From Chloroflexota bacterium (GTDB taxonomy: Bacteria; Chloroflexota; Anaerolineae; Aggregatilineales; Aggregatilineaceae): 64,000 bases of DNA. Location: assembly GCA_012729765.1 (NCBI GenBank), contig JAAYCM010000088.1:1-64000 (forward strand), written 5' to 3'. Both the position numbers and the translations under genes were made by a program. The notes below the pieces were generated by a model. That model searched no databases. It had not been told where the DNA came from and saw nothing but the letters and a program-made list of their open reading frames with translations. Shown here piece after piece: positions 56,678-64,000 of this stretch (position 1 is the first letter of the stretch; each line of letters opens with the position of its first letter).

Positions 56678-56750
56678 AAATTTTTAGCCGACGGCGAGCG
56701 TGTTTTGCCGACGGCGGTCTGGCGCAAGAATAGAAAATGGATTGAGATGA

Positions 56751-56778
56751 TTGACTAATATAGATTATATTTTAATAC
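56751..56778 (+). promoter_or_regulatory. Candidate promoter of the REC-histidine kinase gene
   Basis: TTGACT (56751-56756), 16 bp, TAATAC (56773-56778), within a strongly AT-rich stretch (56740-56810) that stands out from the GC-rich surroundings. Leader about 60 bases. Confidence 0.5.
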
Positions 56779-56845
56779 TATTTAAATTCCAGCTTGGTAT
56801 ATTATTAGGTAAGGTAGAGACGTTCCGGACGGGAACAGAGAAATC

Positions 56846-58015
56846 ATGAACACGCAAATCTCCACACTGACGACCCATTATGCAGCCAATGGGGCAGTCA
56901 GCATTCTAGTTGTAGATGATAATCCGGCCTTGCTGCGCAGTGTCGAAAGGCTGCTGCGCATGGAAGGTTTTCGCGTGCTGCTGGCCGCCGATGGCGAAGA
57001 AGCGCTGCGCCAGCTTGAGGCCGCGACTCCGCTGCCGGACCTGATTATCAGCGACATTGTAATGCCCCGGCTGGACGGCTTCGAGCTGTTTGAGCGGGTG
57101 CGCGAGCGGACCGACTGGCTGCAAATTCCGTTCGTATTCCTGACGGCATGCGATCAGGCCGATGATCTGCGGCACGGCTATCTGCTGGGGGTGGACGATT
57201 ATCTCGTCAAGCCGCTCGACCAGGAACGCCTGCTGCTGATCGCCCACAGCAAGCTCAAACGCAACGCCGAGCTGAGCCAACTGCTGCGGCACCAGCAAAA
57301 CGCGCTGGACGAGTCCAAGCGCACCCTGGCGCTGATGGTTTCGCACGAGCTGCGCACGCCGCTGGTTTCGATCACGATGGTGACGGATATTCTGGCGCGT
57401 GAGCTGGCGCAGATGGGGCTCGCCCAGTTTCAGGACATGATCGAGGCGATGGAGAGCGGCAGCAGCCGCCTGCAGCACCTGGTCGAGCAGATGGTGCTGT
57501 TCGTACAGCTTCAGTCCGGCGTCTTGCAAGAGACAATTGAGCAGCGGGTCTATCCCAACCCAATCCACGAGGTGCTGATCGGGGCGAGTGAGCGCGCCCG
57601 GCAGTACTGCGTGCGGCAGCGCGACGTGCCGATCTATCTCGACGAGCGCGATCCGATGGCATGCTTCAGCGGCGATCAGGGTGCCGTCAAGCACGCGGTG
57701 GCCGAGCTGCTGCTCAACGCGATGTCGTTCTCGCAGGGTGGTAAGCCGGTGCGGGTATGTGAATGGGTCGTGGATGGCATGGTCTGGCTTTCCATTACGG
57801 ACGAAGGGATGGGAATCCCTGAGGCTGAGATCGAGAAGGTATTTGAGCCGTTCTATCAGGTTGATCGCCGCATCCATGAGCAGCAGGGCGTGGGCATCGG
57901 GCTGTCGCTGGCGCGGGGCGTGATCGAGGCGCATGGCGGCGTGCTGGAGCTGCATTCGAGGCTGGGGCAGGGCACGCAGGTTATCGTCGGGCTTCCCGCC
58001 CTCGGATACGAATAA
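56846..58015 (+). CDS. Soluble REC-histidine kinase hybrid
   Basis: A 389-residue protein with an N-terminal receiver domain and a C-terminal kinase. The receiver (16-135) has the acidic pair DD, phospho-acceptor D70 (ISDIVMPRLDG) and K122 (VKPLD). HisKA follows with H167 in VSHELRTPL. HATPase_c carries the N box (ELLLNAM), G1 (DEGMGIPEAE), F box (EPFYQVD) and G2 (GVGIGLSLARG). No membrane span or sensor domain is present, so it likely receives its signal by phosphorylation of the receiver and passes it to an unlinked partner. No response regulator is adjacent. GGAACAG precedes the ATG. Confidence 0.9.
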   Translation: MNTQISTLTTHYAANGAVSILVVDDNPALLRSVERLLRMEGFRVLLAADGEEALRQLEAATPLPDLIISDIVMPRLDGFELFERVRERTDWLQIPFVFLTACDQADDLRHGYLLGVDDYLVKPLDQERLLLIAHSKLKRNAELSQLLRHQQNALDESKRTLALMVSHELRTPLVSITMVTDILARELAQMGLAQFQDMIEAMESGSSRLQHLVEQMVLFVQLQSGVLQETIEQRVYPNPIHEVLIGASERARQYCVRQRDVPIYLDERDPMACFSGDQGAVKHAVAELLLNAMSFSQGGKPVRVCEWVVDGMVWLSITDEGMGIPEAEIEKVFEPFYQVDRRIHEQQGVGIGLSLARGVIEAHGGVLELHSRLGQGTQVIVGLPALGYE

Positions 58016-58154
58016 CCCCCCCTCATTCCGCTAACTGATCGGGCGTGGTGCAGCCGTGTGCCATGCCCATTTTTTGATTCCCGGCGGTTTGTTCGCACCG
58101 CGCGAATACGCTATACACAATCCCGCGAGGCAGAAACTCAAGAAAGGGGCGAAC

Positions 58155-59507
58155 ATGACACAGTTCAGCAGACCATCCGCCGCGCCCGGCACGCCGCGCG
58201 CGCAGGTGCTCGACATCCTGGGCGCGGCGCTGGATGCGGTCGATCCGGCCCAGGCGATCCGGCGGGCGGTGCGGCGCGAAGGAAATGTTCTGCACGTCGC
58301 GGGGCAGGAATACGATCTGGCGCGCTTCCGCCGCGTGCTGGTGATCGGCGGGGGCAAGGCGGGCGCGTCGATGGCCGGGGCGGTCGAGGAGGTTGTGGGC
58401 GACCGGATCGCGGCGGGGTGGGTCAATGTCAAATATGGCTACGCGCTGCCCACGCGGCGGATTCACGTGCACGAGGCGGGACATCCTGTGCCGGATGCGG
58501 CGGGCATCGAGGGCACGCAGCGTATGATCGATCTACTGCGCGGCGCAACCGCCGATGACCTGGTGCTGAGCCTGATCTCCGGCGGCGGCTCGGCGCTGAT
58601 GACGCTGCCGGTGCCGGGCGTGACGCTGCACGATATCCAGACGCTCACCCAGGCTTTGCTGCGCTCCGGCGCGCCGATTGGGGCGATCAACGCGCTGCGC
58701 AAGCATCTCTCGCAGATCAAAGGCGGGCAGCTCGCGCGGCTGGCGCACCCGGCGACCGTGATCGCGCTGATCCTCTCGGACGTGGTGGGCAGCCCGCTGG
58801 ACGTGATCGCGTCCGGCCCGACCGTGCCCGATCCGACGACGTTTGCCGACGCGCAGGCCGTGATCGAGCGCTACGGCATCGCGGACGAGGTGCCGGAGTC
58901 AATCCGCCGCCACCTGGCTGATGGAATCGCCGGGCGGGTGGCGGATACACCGCAGGCGGGCGATCCGGTGCTGGCGCGCGTCCAGAATGTGATCGTGGCC
59001 GACAACGCGCGGGCGGCTCAGGCGGCAGTCGAGCGGGCCGGGGCGCTCGGCTTCCATACACTGCTGCTGAGCACCTTTGTCGAGGGGGAAGCACGCGAGG
59101 TGGCGCACGTGCTCGCGGCGCTGGCAAAGGAAGTGCACGCCAGTGGGCAGCCCATCCCGCGCCCGGCGTGCCTGGTCCTGGGCGGCGAGACGACCGTCAC
59201 CGTGCGGGGGCCGGGGCAGGGGGGGCGCAATCAGGAGTTGGCGCTGGCGGCGGTGCAGGCGATCCGGGGGTTGGACGGCGTGATCATCGCCAGCCTGGCA
59301 ACGGACGGCTCCGACGGTCCGACCGATGCGGCGGGCGGGCTGGTCGATGGGACGACGCTGGCGCGCGGCGAAGCGCTTGGACTCTCGGCGGCGGCGGCGC
59401 TGGCGGCCAACGACGCGTATCCCTATCTAGCCCAGGTGGATGATCTGCTGATGACCGGCCCGACCAATACGAACGTCAACGATCTGATGCTGGTGACGGT
59501 GATCTGA
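58155..59507 (+). CDS. Glycerate 2-kinase (MOFRL/DUF4147 family)
   Basis: A 450-residue enzyme expected to phosphorylate D-glycerate to 2-phosphoglycerate. The N-terminal DUF4147 domain has VLVIGGGKAGASMAGAVEE, HEAGHPVPD, LSLISGGGSALMTLP and NALRKHLSQIKGGQLA. The C-terminal MOFRL domain has VLGGETTVTVRGPGQGGRNQELALAA, ASLATDGSDGPTDAAGG and the end DLLMTGPTNTNVNDL. The ATG at 58155 has AAAGGGG 6 bases upstream; upstream in-frame starts do not. Likely part of glycerate or serine-cycle/photorespiratory salvage; no pathway partners lie nearby. Confidence 0.9.
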   Translation: MTQFSRPSAAPGTPRAQVLDILGAALDAVDPAQAIRRAVRREGNVLHVAGQEYDLARFRRVLVIGGGKAGASMAGAVEEVVGDRIAAGWVNVKYGYALPTRRIHVHEAGHPVPDAAGIEGTQRMIDLLRGATADDLVLSLISGGGSALMTLPVPGVTLHDIQTLTQALLRSGAPIGAINALRKHLSQIKGGQLARLAHPATVIALILSDVVGSPLDVIASGPTVPDPTTFADAQAVIERYGIADEVPESIRRHLADGIAGRVADTPQAGDPVLARVQNVIVADNARAAQAAVERAGALGFHTLLLSTFVEGEAREVAHVLAALAKEVHASGQPIPRPACLVLGGETTVTVRGPGQGGRNQELALAAVQAIRGLDGVIIASLATDGSDGPTDAAGGLVDGTTLARGEALGLSAAAALAANDAYPYLAQVDDLLMTGPTNTNVNDLMLVTVI

Positions 59508-59594
59508 GCGCCGTCGTCAGGATCGCAGGTGAAGCACCCGGCCCGCGCAGGGTCATAGCCGGATAGTCCTTTACGACGCCAGGGACGATATTTA

Positions 59595-59606
59595 TTACAA
59601 TTGTAA
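59595..59606 (+). promoter_or_regulatory. TTACAATTGTAA palindrome upstream of the TolB/SH3b gene
   Basis: A perfect 12-base palindrome, 32 bases before the ATG. A weak promoter (TTTACG, 17 bp, TATTAC) would put the palindrome over its -10, suggesting an operator. The core ACAATTGT also occurs in the rpoC leader palindrome at 2696-2711. Confidence 0.35.
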
Positions 59607-59638
59607 ATAGGAAATGAAATCGCTTCTGGAGGGAATAC

Positions 59639-60754
59639 ATGATGCGATCCTCACGTGGGATTCTGTTTTTGGTACTTGTGCTGCTGCTGGCGGGCCTGGG
59701 CCTGGAGCAACGATTGGGCCGGTCGGTCGAGGCGCAGACGGATGACGGGCCGGGGCTGGTCGTGTTCGCCTCGGACCGCACCGGTGATTATGAAATCTAC
59801 ACGCTCGATCCCGAAACCGGTCAGACCACGCGCCTGACCAACGATCCGGGCCAGGATATCCAGCCGGTTTGGGCGCCGGACGGCGAGACGATCGCGTTCG
59901 TCTCGGATCGGGACGGTGATTACGAGTTGTTTGTGATGCGCGCCGATGGGACCGATGTACGCCAGCTTACCAACAACGAGGCGTCGGAGAGCAGCCCGGC
60001 CTGGCAGCCCGGCGGCGAATACCTGGTCTACTATTCGGACGTGAACGGGCAGTGGGACGTGTTCACCATTTCGGCGGATGGGGCGCTGGTCCGGCAGCTA
60101 ACGAATGATGCCTTCGACGAGCGCGGCGCGCTGGCAGTGGATGAAGGCCTGGAGCCGGGCGCGGGTGGTGCCGCGACGCCGGGCACGACTGCTCCCACAT
60201 CCGCCCCGCAGCAGCCGCAGGCAACTGCCGTCCCCGACGCGACCGTCGATTCCCGCCAGCTTAACCTGCGCGCGAATCCGGGGGAGGGCGCGGACATTCT
60301 GGGGGTGCTGCCCAACGATATGGCGCTCGACATCATTGGCCGCCGTTTCGACAACAGTTGGGTCCAGGTGACGACGCCTACCGGCCTGACCGGATGGGTG
60401 TTTGCCTCGCTGCTGGAGATCAATATTGATCTCAACACGGTGCCGGTCGTCAACGCGCAGTTTATCGCGCCGCCGCCGACCCTCACCCCGGTGCCGACGC
60501 TCACGCTCACGCCCACGCCCGGCGCGGTGATCATCGAATTCTGGGCGGACCGGGGCAGCGTCACGCCGGGGCAGTGCGTCACGCTGAGCTGGCGGGTGGA
60601 GAACATCAACTCGGTGTTCTACCAGGGCACGGGCGTGGCCGGTTCCGGCTCCAGCCAGGAATGCCCGGCAGCTACGACGACCTATAACCTGCGTGTGATC
60701 CGCCGCGATGGAGTCGAGGATAACCGTTTTATCACGATCCAGGTCGCGCCGTAA
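59639..60754 (+). CDS. Secreted TolB-like/SH3b protein
   Basis: A 371-residue exported protein. The signal peptide (about 1-32, ILFLVLVLLLAGLGL ending SVEA before QTDD) is followed by three PD40 beta-propeller repeats (QPVWAPDGETIAFVSDRDGDYELFV and similar pieces). A Pro/Ala/Thr linker leads to a bacterial SH3 domain (about 200-262; LNLRANPGEGADILGVLP, GWVFASLLE), which usually binds peptidoglycan or peptides. A C-terminal Ig-like domain contains GQCVTLSWRVENINSVFYQG and a second cysteine in QECPAA. Three repeats are too few for a closed propeller, so it may dimerise. GGAGGG lies 6 bases before the ATG. Confidence 0.78.
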   Translation: MMRSSRGILFLVLVLLLAGLGLEQRLGRSVEAQTDDGPGLVVFASDRTGDYEIYTLDPETGQTTRLTNDPGQDIQPVWAPDGETIAFVSDRDGDYELFVMRADGTDVRQLTNNEASESSPAWQPGGEYLVYYSDVNGQWDVFTISADGALVRQLTNDAFDERGALAVDEGLEPGAGGAATPGTTAPTSAPQQPQATAVPDATVDSRQLNLRANPGEGADILGVLPNDMALDIIGRRFDNSWVQVTTPTGLTGWVFASLLEINIDLNTVPVVNAQFIAPPPTLTPVPTLTLTPTPGAVIIEFWADRGSVTPGQCVTLSWRVENINSVFYQGTGVAGSGSSQECPAATTTYNLRVIRRDGVEDNRFITIQVAP

Positions 60755-60778
60755 CCTGTTTGCGAGATGACCAGACCG

Positions 60779-60825
60779 GCGCGGGCGGGCACACTCTGAA
60801 ACGCCCCCGCCCGCGCTGGGATTTT
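60779..60825 (+). terminator. Terminator of the TolB/SH3b gene
   Basis: GCGCGGGCGGG (60779-60789) and CCCGCCCGCGC (60806-60816), 11 base pairs, with the tail TGGGATTTTA. It overlaps the stop of the convergent cyclase-domain gene. Confidence 0.6.
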
Positions 60826-61879
60826 ATGCCTGCGATGGCTCGCCGGTTGGAGTCTCCACCGAAGGGCGGAAGCGAAACACCTTGAACTGCTGGCCTTCGG
60901 CAGACGTGAGCGTAACCGGCTCGAAGCGCGGGCGGTAGGCATCCAGGTGGTCGTAGGTCCCGGCGTCGATACACACCATCTGTCGCGGCGTGACATTGAG
61001 CAGATCGAAGGTGTGGTTGACGACTTGCCCGACGACACCCGTCGGTGAGAGGATCAGGTCGCCCATGCCAATGGCGGCCTTGAACTGGATCGGGGGGAGA
61101 TCGCCGCGCTGGTTCTGGACGGTGGCGAGCGCCTGCAAATTGGCAAGGGCCTGCACGGCATCATCCGCGTCGGTGAAGGTGATCAGCGTCATGTCGGCCA
61201 CGAACTGCCGCACGCGCCCCTTCAGCCCGGCGACGGCCTGCCGGTGCAGATCGCCCCAGGTGAGCAGCCAGTGGTGAACCTCGCCGGCGGGCAGGTTCTC
61301 ACTGTGCCGGATCAGCCCGTGCAGGTCGGTGATCAGCAGGAAAACGTTGGGATCGACGAAGCTGGTTTCGATCGACATAAGCTGGTAGACCGCCAGCGAG
61401 CGGTGCCAGCCGCGCGGGCGCATCTCGCCTACCGACTCGAAGCGGAATTCGGCATCGTCGGCCACCTCGCACACGGCGCGTGTGACATAGACCTGATTGG
61501 TCGGCACGTTCTTTTCCAGCCGTGCGACGACCGCCACCCCGTCGCCGATGATGTCATTATCGATCACCGTCACATCGGCCACATTGATCACAATCCGCAC
61601 GCCGTCCAATGACACCCCCGACGGCGTGTGTTTTTGGCGCATGAAGTAGTGCCGGATCTGCTCGGCAGCGCGTAACGCCTGGCATACGCTCTCGAAGGTC
61701 GCCAGATAGCCATCCCCGGTGAACTTGATGATCGTCCCCTCGTGATTTTCGACCGCCTGGCGGATCGGCAGGATCGCGTCCTGTAGATAATCGACCGCCT
61801 GGTCCTGGGGAATGGTGGTGACATGGGCGCTGGAGCCGACGAGATCGGCCAGCAGGATGGTGAGTGTGCGCGTCGACAT
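60824..61879 (-). CDS. Class III nucleotide cyclase-like protein with two cyclase-homology domains
   Basis: A 351-residue soluble protein with two domains related to adenylate/guanylate cyclases. Domain 1 (1-165) keeps both metal aspartates (D12 in LLADLVGSS, D56 in KFTGDGYLATF), the K52 purine-contact candidate and R120 in ARLE. The transition-state asparagine, expected in GxxVNxAARL, is A116 (GDGVAVVAR). Domain 2 (175-340; LLITDLHGLIRHSE, ADMTLITFTDADD) is more degenerate. The pair resembles a pseudo-heterodimer in one chain, but the missing asparagine makes cyclase activity uncertain. It could be a nucleotide-binding regulator. AAGGA precedes the ATG; divergent from the Ser/Thr kinase. Confidence 0.8.
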   Translation of the reverse strand: MSTRTLTILLADLVGSSAHVTTIPQDQAVDYLQDAILPIRQAVENHEGTIIKFTGDGYLATFESVCQALRAAEQIRHYFMRQKHTPSGVSLDGVRIVINVADVTVIDNDIIGDGVAVVARLEKNVPTNQVYVTRAVCEVADDAEFRFESVGEMRPRGWHRSLAVYQLMSIETSFVDPNVFLLITDLHGLIRHSENLPAGEVHHWLLTWGDLHRQAVAGLKGRVRQFVADMTLITFTDADDAVQALANLQALATVQNQRGDLPPIQFKAAIGMGDLILSPTGVVGQVVNHTFDLLNVTPRQMVCIDAGTYDHLDAYRPRFEPVTLTSAEGQQFKVFRFRPSVETPTGEPSQA

Positions 61880-62046
61880 GAAGGGTCTGTCCTTGGTGCA
61901 GGTCGCCAGAGTGCGGCACGGTGCGCGCGCCGCCGCTTCCAGTGTAGCGCAAGAGGCGCGGATGGGACGAATCGGTTTGGTCGGTGCGTCGGTTTGGCGT
62001 CATAATGGGGGTGGGACTGGATGACGACGCAGGGAAGGTGCAACCG

Positions 62047-63675
62047 ATGGGTTACGAACCACAACGCCAGCCGGACGAAGAGCCAGAGTGGTCTGACGAG
62101 GAAGGGCGAAGCGAAGCAGCTCAGCCGCAAGATGAGCCGCAGCTTACGTCCAGCCAGTTGAGTGGGCGCACGCTGGCGGGTCGCTACCGGTTTGACGAGC
62201 AGGTGGGCGAGGGCACGTTCGCGCGCGTGTTCCGCGTGTACGATCTGAACCGGCGCGTGTATCTGGCGGCGAAGGTGCTGCGCAGCGATATCGCGCAGGA
62301 ACCGGCCCTGCTCGAACGTTTCCGGCGTGAGGCGACGGTGCTGGCGCGGCTGCAGCATCCCCACATCGTGCGCTATTACGACATCGTCGAGGCGCAGGGC
62401 ATTGTGTTCATCCTGACGGATTACATCGCCGGGCGCACCCTGCAAGATGTGATGCGCGACCGCGCCGAGCCGCTGTCCCCGCTGGAGTCGCTGGAATACC
62501 TGACCCCGCTGGCGGCGGCGCTGCATTACGCCCACCAGGAAGGGATCGTGCACCGCGACCTGAAACCGGCCAATATCCTGCTGGATGACCGCGATCACCT
62601 GTACATTACGGACTTCGGCATCGCGCGCATCCTCAGCGACGCCAGCTCGCTCACGGTCGATATGAGCGTGGGGACGCCGCACTTCATGTCGCCCGAACAG
62701 ATTCTCGCCGGGCATGTGACGGCCACGACCGATATTTATGCGCTGGGCGTGATGCTCTACCAGATATACACCGGGCGGCTGCCGTTCCGGGGCGAGTCCG
62801 AAGGGGCGCAGGGCACGACCAGCGCGATTCGCGTCGCCTACGAGCATCTGCATGTCCCGCCGGATCCGCCCCGCCAGGTCAACCCGGCGCTCAGCGCGGC
62901 GGTCGAGCGCGTGATTCTGCGCTGCCTGGAGAAGGACCCATCGCAGCGCTTCCAATCGGTGAGCGAGGTCTACGACGCGCTAACTGAGGCCATCGGCACG
63001 CCGTCTGTCTCGCTGGAGTCGGAGCAGCTCGCGGGTCCGGCGCGGCGGGCGATGCCCGAACCGGAACCTGAACCGGAGTCCGTGATCGAGCCGGTGGCGG
63101 AGCCGGTTCCCACCTGGGCCACACCCGACTGGGCCGATAAGCCCAAGCGCAAGCCGAAGCCCCCGCCCCAGCAGCCCCAACGCGAGCCGCAGAGCGAGAA
63201 GGAGCGCGAGAAACAAAAAGAGGGTGAGGAGAAGGAGCGCGAAAAGCAGCAGGATAGCGACGAGAAGGTTCGAGAGAAGGGGCCGGGCTGGGAGAAGCAG
63301 CCGATGTTCGGGGGCGCGGAAAAGGGGGAATTTTGGGGCGATATCGCGCCGTCCGACCGCCTGAGCCAGTTTACGTGGGGCGGGGTGCTGCTGTGGGCCG
63401 GGATCGTGTTTCTGCTGAATACCAGCGGCGCGACGAGCGGCGTGGTGAGCAATCCCATCGCCTGGATTCTGTCTGGGGCGGGAGCGCTGCTGCTGGGCGA
63501 AGTCGGCGTGCGGCTGGCGATCCCGGAATACCGCGCGCGGCCCGGCCTGCGGCTGGTGCTGGGCATCGTGCTGTTGATGGCCGGGCTGGGCATGGGCTTC
63601 GGCCTGACGTCGTTCTGGCCGCTGATCCTGATCGCGATCGGGCTGGGGATGCTGGCCAATCGGCTGTTTGGCTGA
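62047..63675 (+). CDS. Membrane-anchored Ser/Thr protein kinase
   Basis: A 542-residue Hanks-type kinase. The ATG at 62047 has GGAAGG about 8 bases upstream; a start 13 codons earlier is possible. The kinase domain (45-315) has the glycine loop VGEGTFARV (from G54), the ATP lysine K76, catalytic D171 in HRDLKPAN, D189 in DFGIAR, and the SVGTPHFMSPEQ activation segment. A long linker (325-440) is first Pro/Glu-rich, then a highly charged helix of Glu/Lys/Arg repeats. The end has three to four membrane helices (445-540) with no extracytoplasmic sensor domain, unlike PASTA kinases. It probably phosphorylates envelope or regulatory proteins; targets unknown. Confidence 0.88.
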   Translation: MGYEPQRQPDEEPEWSDEEGRSEAAQPQDEPQLTSSQLSGRTLAGRYRFDEQVGEGTFARVFRVYDLNRRVYLAAKVLRSDIAQEPALLERFRREATVLARLQHPHIVRYYDIVEAQGIVFILTDYIAGRTLQDVMRDRAEPLSPLESLEYLTPLAAALHYAHQEGIVHRDLKPANILLDDRDHLYITDFGIARILSDASSLTVDMSVGTPHFMSPEQILAGHVTATTDIYALGVMLYQIYTGRLPFRGESEGAQGTTSAIRVAYEHLHVPPDPPRQVNPALSAAVERVILRCLEKDPSQRFQSVSEVYDALTEAIGTPSVSLESEQLAGPARRAMPEPEPEPESVIEPVAEPVPTWATPDWADKPKRKPKPPPQQPQREPQSEKEREKQKEGEEKEREKQQDSDEKVREKGPGWEKQPMFGGAEKGEFWGDIAPSDRLSQFTWGGVLLWAGIVFLLNTSGATSGVVSNPIAWILSGAGALLLGEVGVRLAIPEYRARPGLRLVLGIVLLMAGLGMGFGLTSFWPLILIAIGLGMLANRLFG

Positions 63676-63702
63676 GCGACGCCAGAGGTGTTATGTGTTT
63701 TC

Positions 63703-63809
63703 ACCCCCCATCCCCCGGCCCCTTCCCCCACGCTGGCGCGGAGGGAAGGGGAGCACGGCGGCAGCTAGCAAGTCCTTCCCACCTGGGGGAAGGATTTAGG
63801 ATGGGGGGT
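63703..63809. repeat. Nested inverted-repeat element (REP/MITE-like)
   Basis: Outer arms ACCCCCCATCC (63703-63713) and GGATGGGGGGT (63799-63809) and inner arms CCTTCCCCCA (63721-63730) and TGGGGGAAGG (63784-63793) are both perfect complements, giving a 107-base palindromic unit with a 50-base centre. It sits between convergent genes, a typical place for dispersed palindromic repeats, and could end both transcripts. Confidence 0.65.
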
Positions 63810-63857
63810 AGGTGTGGCTTCGCTTCGTTCAGCCTTCCAGAGCGCGCATAACCTGCT

Positions 63858-64000
63858 CTAGCGCGGGCGCAGGTCGAACTCAATCGCGCGGCGCAGCCAG
63901 TAGGCGGCGCGGGTCCATTTGCGGTCGCGCCCGATGCACAGGAAGTGCGGCGGCTCGAAGGCGCGGATCGTGTCCAGAATCTTGTAGCGCGGCAGGACCG
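63858..64000 (-). CDS. C-terminal end of an unidentified protein (partial)
   Basis: The minus-strand frame enters from the right edge and stops with TAG at 63858-63860. It gives about 46 residues, including LPRYKILDTIRAFEPP, HFLCIGRDRKWTRA and AYWLRRAIEFDLRPR. The codon pattern is like the neighbours' and the frame has no internal stops. The fragment is too short to assign a family. Confidence 0.55.
   Translation of the reverse strand, partial: VLPRYKILDTIRAFEPPHFLCIGRDRKWTRAAYWLRRAIEFDLRPR

Overview
The window reads as a chromosomal segment from a high-GC member of the Chloroflexota, most likely an Anaerolineae-type lineage. This is inferred from gene content: a CHAT-CARDB protein, Pro/Thr-linker lipoproteins, TolB-like and SH3b secreted proteins, an FAAL-type ligase, a lysine 2,3-aminomutase, a REC-histidine kinase and Ser/Thr kinase signalling. 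No marker phylogeny was possible. Coding density is high, GTG and TTG starts are common, and many promoters fit a sigma-70 consensus (TTGnnn, 16-18 bp, TAnnnT). I saw no rRNA, tRNA, CRISPR array or prophage. The only mobile-element trace is a solo tnpB.

Layout. 1-7.8 kb: the 3' end of prfB, a CHAT-TM-CARDB protein, then rpoC with its own promoter and a structured leader. RpoC has a long coiled-coil insertion and a very acidic C-terminal tail, and rpoB is not beside it. 7.8-14.3 kb (minus strand): a secreted glycosidase-like lipoprotein, a KimA-type potassium transporter, and a lysine 2,3-aminomutase plus Ddl-like ATP-grasp pair. 14.3-18.6 kb: a tnpB insertion, then gyrA. 18.7-25 kb: a nonulosonic (sialic-acid-like) acid cluster with flippase, glycosyltransferase, small membrane protein, a CMP-sugar synthetase/PseG-like fusion and a NeuB-like synthase. 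25-30 kb: CorA, a GT4 glycosyltransferase, two tandem PPK2 kinases and a BTAD regulator.

30.4-37 kb: a Rel/SpoT ppGpp enzyme, VKOR and DsbA-like oxidative-folding proteins on either side of an S1-domain protein, and recA with a LexA-like box in its promoter. 37-43.9 kb: envelope proteins (PPC-domain secreted protein, M23 peptidase, TolB-like propeller, two small membrane proteins). 44-46.7 kb: a D-cysteine desulfhydrase-like enzyme divergent from a THEP1-type NTPase, a small membrane protein, and a SpoIIAA/STAS-like small protein. 46.8-51.6 kb: a hypA-B-F-C-D hydrogenase-maturation operon without hypE, preceded by CRP/FNR-like sites. 51.8-53.7 kb: an FAAL-type ligase followed by a 45-residue membrane protein. 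53.9-56 kb: a ParB-like domain fused to an alpha/beta hydrolase whose nucleophile serine is glycine. 56-64 kb: two tandem DarA/PstA-type c-di-AMP receptors, a REC-histidine kinase, a MOFRL glycerate kinase, a secreted TolB/SH3b protein, a double cyclase-domain protein, a membrane Ser/Thr kinase, an inverted-repeat element and a truncated minus-strand gene.

How parts may work together (inference): the potassium transporter and the DarA pair suggest c-di-AMP osmotic signalling. Rel and two PPK2s suggest stress and nucleotide homeostasis. VKOR with DsbA would oxidise the many secreted proteins encoded here. The hyp operon implies a [NiFe] hydrogenase elsewhere in the genome. No single complete, wholly new system is evident. 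The least familiar items are the ParB-like/pseudohydrolase fusion, the aminomutase/ATP-grasp pair, the FAAL-linked microprotein and the RpoC extensions.
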